From: Chrysopilus asiliformis
Taxonomy: Eukaryota > Arthropoda > Insecta > Diptera > Rhagionidae
Direction: 5' to 3'
NCBI GenBank assembly: GCA_964034945.1
Contig: OZ035964.1
Location: 7,832,828-7,896,827 of the forward strand
DNA length: 64,000 nucleotides
The notes below the pieces were generated by a model. It was not told the DNA's origin. It worked only from the letters and a program-made list of their open reading frames with translations, and searched no databases. This document shows, piece by piece, positions 58,486 to 64,000 of this stretch (positions are counted from its first letter, which is position 1; each line of letters opens with the position of its first letter). Made by a program: the position numbers and the translations under genes.

Positions 58486-58873
58486 TATCTGGTGTAAAGC
58501 CACACACTAGTATCTCTAAATGTGCGCAAAATAACACCTTAGGCAGTTTAAAACAAGGGCTAAGAACTAAAAAAGAAATTAAATTTTATAAAAGCTGATA
58601 TTTGAATGTATTTTGAAGATGTATGACAAGAAATGTCCATTAAATATATCATGCGTGATAAAATCTGAAATATATAAAGAAAAAATAATGAAGAAATCAG
58701 GATAAGGACAAGAGGAGGGGTAGAGCTGGGCAGAAGTGAAAGGAGAGCGGAGAGAGAAGACTAATAAATTTAAAACACTTAAAACTACAAACGACTAAAA
58801 ATGTGAACTAATTTGAAAGTATAGAAAAAAAACATAACAAAAGCTATAATTGCCAATCTGGCAATCATTGGAG

Positions 58874-59254
58874 ACCCGTATGGTGATATTCGTATCAAAA
58901 TTCGAACAGTTGTACCAAAATTCCAGTTTGAAGTCAAACTTTCCAATAAGATTTTTTAAAATTTATTCCAATCGGATTTTGATGTATGGGAGTTTTATGT
59001 AGAATCATATCCTAAATAACTTTTGTTCTTGGACTTTTTTGATAAGATGCACCGTTTTTGAGATATTGACAAAAAACGATTTCGTTTGTATGGGGGGTAC
59101 CCCCCCTAATGGTCCATTTTTGCCCATTAACGAACTTAGCCTCATATTTTACGAAAAACGGATCTGTACAAAATTTCAAGTCTCTAGCTCAATCCGTGCG
59201 ACCGCAATCCGCGCCACAGACAGACAGACGGACAGACAGACAGACAGACAGACG

Positions 59255-59286
<32 letters not shown>

Positions 59287-59422
59287 GACGGACATGCTAA
59301 ATTCAAATTTTTTTATCATTCTAAACACACTGGTGTAATTCATTTTTTTGTGCGATGACGGGATCTTGGCGTTACAAACGGTAAAGCAAAGTTAATATAC
59401 CCTTTGGTTTCACCATACGGGT
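58874..59422 (+). mobile_element. ACCCGTATGGTGA element, plus copy
   Basis: 549 bases with ends ACCCGTATGGTGA (58874-58886) and TCACCATACGGGT (59410-59422). Same content as 54426-54982 in the opposite orientation: a GGGGGTACCCCCCC stretch (59093-59106), the core CAAAATTTCAAGTCTCTAGC at 59169-59188, a GACA/GACG tract (59217-59295), and GTTACAAACGGTA. The homology starts about 40 bases before the left end (ATAATTGCCAATCTGGCAAT). Non-coding; transposon class unresolved. Confidence 0.85.
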
Positions 59423-61031
59423 ATAAAAAAGAACAAATGTCTGAATGAAAGGGTTAAAAAGATTTTTTTTTCGTGAAATATTTTTGTTTGCATTCATTTT
59501 TATAGATTTCTATAATAATACGCTATACAAACTCAGTTGAGAGTAAAAATCTACTTTCATGCATTTTATAAAGCAGGTTTAGCAACTCTGAAGTGCCTAA
59601 AATTATATAATATCTTTGGGAAAAGGTAAGAAAAAAACATGATAAGTATATTTTTTTGGCGAAGCCAATGTGGTCTATCTGGAAATGCAAATATCGATCA
59701 TTTTGGCATCGCCAAATGGCATCGCTTTTTGCCACAGCTGTAATTTTAAAACGCCGAAAAGTAGACAATAGAAAATAAAAGGTGATTTTAAAATGAGTAG
59801 GCAATAGAAAATTTAAAGTGATTCTAAAACTACTAAACGTAAAAGCTAGTAGTTTTTATGCCTAATTTAGTCTATAAAAAAAAGGTTAGAAACGAAATTT
59901 ATTCTAAAATTGCCCAAGACACAGCAATTTGACATAACTTTATCAGAAATCCACTGAAATTCGTAGATATCCATTGAGCTTTTTTTCCGCGATGACGGCG
60001 AACTCCATTGTTTGTTCCTGCAGCATCCGCAGTTTTTTTTTCGATAGATTTTTTATTTTAAATCCTGGATTGGGTATTTAGCGATACTTATAAAATGTTG
60101 GCCACTCATCAATATCACAGGGTATACTATTAGTTTTACCATCTAAATTCCATTTTGAGTGAGAATTTACTTAACAAGTGTCAGAAGAAAAATTCCTAAG
60201 CAGTGATAGATTGTGAGAAATAAAATGGAAAGAGTATAATGTGTAATGGTGCATGTGTAAAGTAAATAGAGACGCAAATAGTCAAGTGTAAAGTAAGATT
60301 AAGCGTATATACTCCTAAATAGCCAATTGTATAGGTCTTTATTATCTTTTTCTCGTATACCCTTCACCGTTACGTTTCAGATGACTCTCCAAACAAATCC
60401 ATTGATTGGTAATATTTTTTTTTTCAATTCACTGGATGAAAAGAAATGAAGGAAAAAGTATATTTATTTATTAGATTTTATGAGTAATGATGTGTAATGA
60501 TTTATTCTGTAATTCTTACGTATCGTTCGTTACGTGAAAGTTTTGGTATGTAAACAATATGTAAACAATATGTAAACAATGTATAAACAATATAGCAATT
60601 TTGTATATAATGGGGTGAAAACAATCCACACAAGAGAAATTGGAGCGTCCATTGCATTTAGAAAAATTACCGTTTGATCCGAATTGTGGGCTGACGGCGC
60701 CACCGGACCCTAATTGTTCGAGAAGAATGAAAAAATAGCATTAACCGTCAATGCGGTAGATATACTGAGCGATGATTAACGATTTTTTGTGGCTCTGAGA
60801 CAAAACACATTTAATCATAATGGGAAAGGACAGTTTATGTGATTTTTTAGGTTTTTTTACTGTGTTTACGCCCGGAGGTGAAACACCTTAAACCCATTTC
60901 TTTAGAACACAACACAAACCTTTCGCGTATCTCCTCGCTTTTTTATTGGAAGTGGTGCAGCGTTCTTGATGGCGTTTCTATAACGGTAAACAATACTGAA
61001 AAATGAAAGTGGGAAATTGTCTTCTATTTAA
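59423..61031. other. Intron sequence, no further gene seen
   Basis: Part of the 4.67-kb intron of the minus-strand gene. It contains an 11-bp ATGTAAACAAT tandem (about 60548-60591) and otherwise unremarkable AT-rich DNA. Confidence 0.45.
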
Positions 61032-61290
61032 CCCTCATACTGTCCTTAAGAAAAATAACGTATGATGTCTTCGTGGGTCAAGAATGACCCATTATTACCC
61101 ATTTATGACCCATGAGGACTACAGTGCTCTTCAATGGATTAAAATATGAACAAATAGATTATTGTTTTCGGTATTCAAAAGAAATTTGTTCACAGAGCCT
61201 ACACCATACAAACATTGTTCATGTAGTTGAGAAGATACTTTTAATTAAAATCGAATTTGGGTCAGAAATGACCCGAGGACAATATGAGGG
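61032..61290. mobile_element. piggyBac-like MITE with TTAA target sites
   Basis: 259 bases starting CCCTCATACTGTCC and ending GGACAATATGAGGG, flanked by TTAA at 61028-61031 and 61291-61294. Subterminal TGGGTCAAGAATGACCCA and TTGGGTCAGAAATGACCC add a second inverted pair. TTAA duplication with CCC ends is diagnostic for the piggyBac superfamily. The 60-codon frame inside is not a transposase. Confidence 0.88.
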
Positions 61291-61539
61291 TTAATTCATC
61301 TCATCGATAAAACCATCGAAAACCCGTTAGTTTTCGAGATATTCATAAAAAAACTGAACTTTTTGAAATAATCGAAATGTAGATACCGGTTTGAGATATC
61401 AAGTTCAAGGGAAAATACAAAAAGTACAGGAAATCTTGTTGTCTTCAACTTTTGTCATACACAAGACTACTGAAAAATGCGCGGTTTCAGAGTAAACTCC
61501 AAAAAATAAAATTGCTATTTTAAAAACGGCACCATTTTG

Positions 61540-61710
61540 TTACATTCCTGTAAAATTTCACGGCTCTAGCTGTATTAGTTTTTGAGAAATCAGACAGACA
61601 GACGGGCAGACAGATTGACAGACTGACAAACAGACTGCGAGACAGACGATGACTCAAATCGGTTCGGGAGTGCTACGGAAATGTTTTTGGCGATATATTT
61701 CACACACGTT
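61540..61710 (-). repeat. GTCT dispersed element, inverted copy
   Basis: TAAAATTTCACGGCTCTAGC (61551-61570), ATTAGTTTTTGAGAAAT, an irregular GACAGACAGACGGGCAGACA tract, then GGGAGTGCTACGGAAATGTT. This is the reverse complement of the order at 7850-8030 and 40201-41480. The tract here is short and irregular. Confidence 0.75.
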
Positions 61711-62059
61711 TTTTTTTAATCATAAATCCTTTTCACAGAATATTATAACAAAAAGTGCGCCGCAGGCCAAAATTTTTGAATATCGATAATTTTTTCTTTA
61801 TAAAATTCGGACGAGGAGGAGATGTGAAGCTTCAACTCTTACGTGATAGCAAGAAACACTATTTGGGGTCTGTCCAATTGCAGTGTGACTCATGCCACCA
61901 TGTAGCATCGTAATAATTCGCACTTGAGATATAAAAATGAAATCATAATGATGGCTTGAATGAACAAAGGTATAATCTCACAGCGAATTCATGTGTCTGC
62001 CAGTCTTGTATTATTATTAATATTATTATTGTGTGTATGTGTGTATATGTTATTCTTAC

Positions 62060-64000
62060 CAGTGAATTACTATTCCATGATGGTAAGGATGGCAATATGG
62101 ACGACGACGGCAACGATACTGCTGCTTTTGCTATTTGTAATGCTGGCAATGCTGTACAATCGCTAATCATAGTGGCCATATTACCACGCGTATATGTCGC
62201 TGTTGTTTGGGTAATGGCGGATGTTTGTGTGTATGATGTATCGTTCGGCATATAAAATTGTAAATTCGATATGGGCGTATAGGCATTTTGTAGAGTATTT
62301 GAATTGTTACCAATACCGCCTCCTCCTATACAATCGGTTATCGATGACGATGACGACGCGGACCCAAAAACGGTGTCACCGATCGCACCGAAACGTGGCA
62401 ATGGAACCGGTAAACGATATGCTGTATCGTAATTTAACTGATGTTGCATATTATTATAATTATTATTATTGTTGTTGTTGGCCGCTGCGTATTCCATTCC
62501 CATAGTATTGCCAGATGAGTTATTATTATTATTGTTTGTTAGCGTGCCAATAAAACTAGCGTTGCCAGGTGAATTTTGATTTTCCAATGGATTTTGTTGT
62601 TGTGGTAGCAAAAAATTTTGCATAATCGGTAATGTAAATGACGGTGTCACACAACGACTCTCATCCGGTGTCGATGTCATCATCATTTTATTGGGATTCT
62701 GATAGTTTTGACTGTATTGGCATCGGCATGTCTCATCATTTATTGACGTGTAATACTTTTGTGATTGTAAATTGCTAGTATTTTGGATTTGCTTATTTGA
62801 TATTGATTGCGTTGACATTGCAATATTATATCGTTTATTAATATCATTATTATTATTATTAATGCTATAAATTGATTCCGATATCGATTCATCATTTGAA
62901 TTATTCAAACGTGATGCGTCATCGGTTGATGATGTCGATGATGAGATATCACTCGCCTCACCCGTGTCACTATAGTGACCATTATTATTATTATTATTAA
63001 GATTATTACATAATAATGAATTCGTATCTGGTATAGTGTAATCTTCAAAATCACTATCATATTGACGTCTTGATAGATTTTCCGTTAATTTTTGGCTATC
63101 AATTGTACTACTACCATGATATGTTAAATATAATCGATCGATATCATTAATTTGTGGCAAACGATTTAATGATGATGTCAAACCTAATGGTAATTTCGAT
63201 TTTAATCCATGATCGAAATGCATTACATCGAAATTATTCCCAGCAATTGACGTCGCAGCAGCAGCACCAGCACCAGCGACACAACCACCTAACGATGGTA
63301 TTAAATTAATTTTACGATTTTGATTACCAGATGACGTTGCCAATATTTCATGACGACGCATCTCTGAACGCCATCTATTGTAATTATTTAACATCATTGA
63401 TGATGGCGACGATGGATACGAACGGGACTTGATTTTCGTACGGCCAGAAAGATTATCCAGACTCATGCTTGTGATTTTCTTTAGCTGTTGAATTTTCCGA
63501 TTATGATGATGTTGTTGCGGCAACATTAGTGATGATGATGATGATGAACCGTTATCACATTTCTGTAATGGTGTTAAAAATTTCGAATCACAAATATTCG
63601 ATGGTATTTGTTTGCCGGATCGTTTTCTTTTCCGTAGCGGAATCTGCTGTGATGATGTTGATGATTTCTTACCACCGCCACCACCGGTGATATTGAAATT
63701 CGTGATATTACTAAAATTCATAGTCGCCATTTTTTGCAATCGATTAAAGGATGGACTCGTTTTTGTCAGATATCGCTTTTTATTATCATTTTTACCAGAT
63801 ACGGTTAGTAAATCGTTATTCCAATTTGGTATATAGTTCATTGTTTGTTGCTGATTATGCGATATATTATTACCCAATGATAATAATGGATTTTGCGTCG
63901 TTAGACGATTTATATACGAATCCGTTGAACTTTTCATTAAACGTCGATTCTCTTCCAACGCATGCGGCAATGAGATATGATTGATCGCCTGATATATCGC
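62060..64000 (-). CDS. Large coding exon of an Asn/Ser-rich protein (5' end outside window)
   Basis: The exon is open from the window edge (frame starts at 64000) for exactly 647 codons and ends WNSNSL before the donor GTAAGA (62059-62054). The frame that continues to 61943 is intron read-through. It begins AIYQAINHIS then LPHALEENRRLMKSSTDSYI, a non-repetitive, conserved-looking stretch. Residues ~106-110 are a Gly run and ~123-130 a basic RKRKRSGK cluster that may be a nuclear signal. Poly-Ser, QQHHH, SRSYPSSPSS (about 200), an Ala/Gly patch (about 245), an acidic DSDFEDYTIPDTNS-type segment (about 320) and several Asn runs (AAT/AAC repeats) follow. No catalytic domain or membrane segment is visible. 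Such Asn- and Ser-rich disordered regions are typical of insect regulatory or scaffold proteins. It continues into 57391-57220 and 56883-56759. Family not recognised. Confidence 0.9.

Larger units (their letters stand above)
58194..58559. mobile_element. MITE with CCCTTGTTTTAAAC ends, containing nested elements
   Basis: CCCTTGTTTTAAAC (58194-58207) and GTTTAAAACAAGGG (58546-58559) are perfect 14-base inverted ends. Within them lie the family-a MITE (58238-58347) and a fold-back segment (58368-58485). It may be one composite element or successive insertions. Confidence 0.6.

Noticed and set aside
61943..62059. C-terminal extension of the large exon (VRITYTHIHTIIILIIIQDW)
   Set aside because: It begins exactly at a GTAAGA donor, its composition changes abruptly to intron-like AT and CA repeats, and a matching in-frame exon exists at 57391.

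Overview
The window looks like a piece of an insect genome, probably dipteran. It is AT-rich and gene-poor, with long introns, GT-AG splice signals, a protein rich in asparagine and serine runs, and abundant non-autonomous DNA transposons. Species-level identification is not possible from the sequence alone. No bacterial, viral or organellar gene, rRNA, tRNA or CRISPR array was recognised.

Only one protein-coding gene can be supported. It lies on the minus strand at the right end and runs off the window. A 1,941-base exon (64000 to 62060), a 172-base exon (57391 to 57220) and a terminal exon (56883 to a TAA at 56759) join in frame through GT-AG introns of 4,668 and 336 bases. They encode the last 745 or so residues of a low-complexity, probably nuclear or scaffold-type protein of unrecognised family. 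The two small exons are easy to miss. The conserved-looking helical segment is in the middle one, and the protein ends in a Gln/Pro-rich tail.

The rest is repeat landscape. From left to right: a ~30-bp satellite (1-783, 5280-5935, and inverted at 35370-36512); perfect 8-bp CAGTCTGT arrays of more than 1.1 kb (2348-3488, 40257-41420) and a short one inside the gene's last intron (56933-57130); a 19-bp minisatellite (11183-11647); a 72/144-bp satellite that flips orientation at a perfect palindrome (17175-21363) and a related 72-bp array (22172-23243); three tandem copies of a ~3-kb segment (26461-34555); a 41-bp minisatellite (38440-39300); and a cluster of mirrored and direct copies of one module (about 41.8-52.2 kb).

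Non-autonomous transposons with visible ends and target duplications are scattered throughout: Tigger/pogo-like (TA), piggyBac-like (TTAA), possible PIF/Harbinger-like (TAA), and fold-back elements. Several carry their own history: empty sites in sister copies, nested insertions, and microsatellites that have grown inside a dispersed element.

Several short, more GC-rich islands (9.8-10.1, 13.5-14.9, 23.7-24.2 kb) could be untranslated first exons or promoters of genes outside the window, but this is not proven. Long reading frames across the satellites follow from repeat periods that preserve frame (8x3, 72, 144) and are not annotated as genes. Copy counts and boundaries were estimated by eye.
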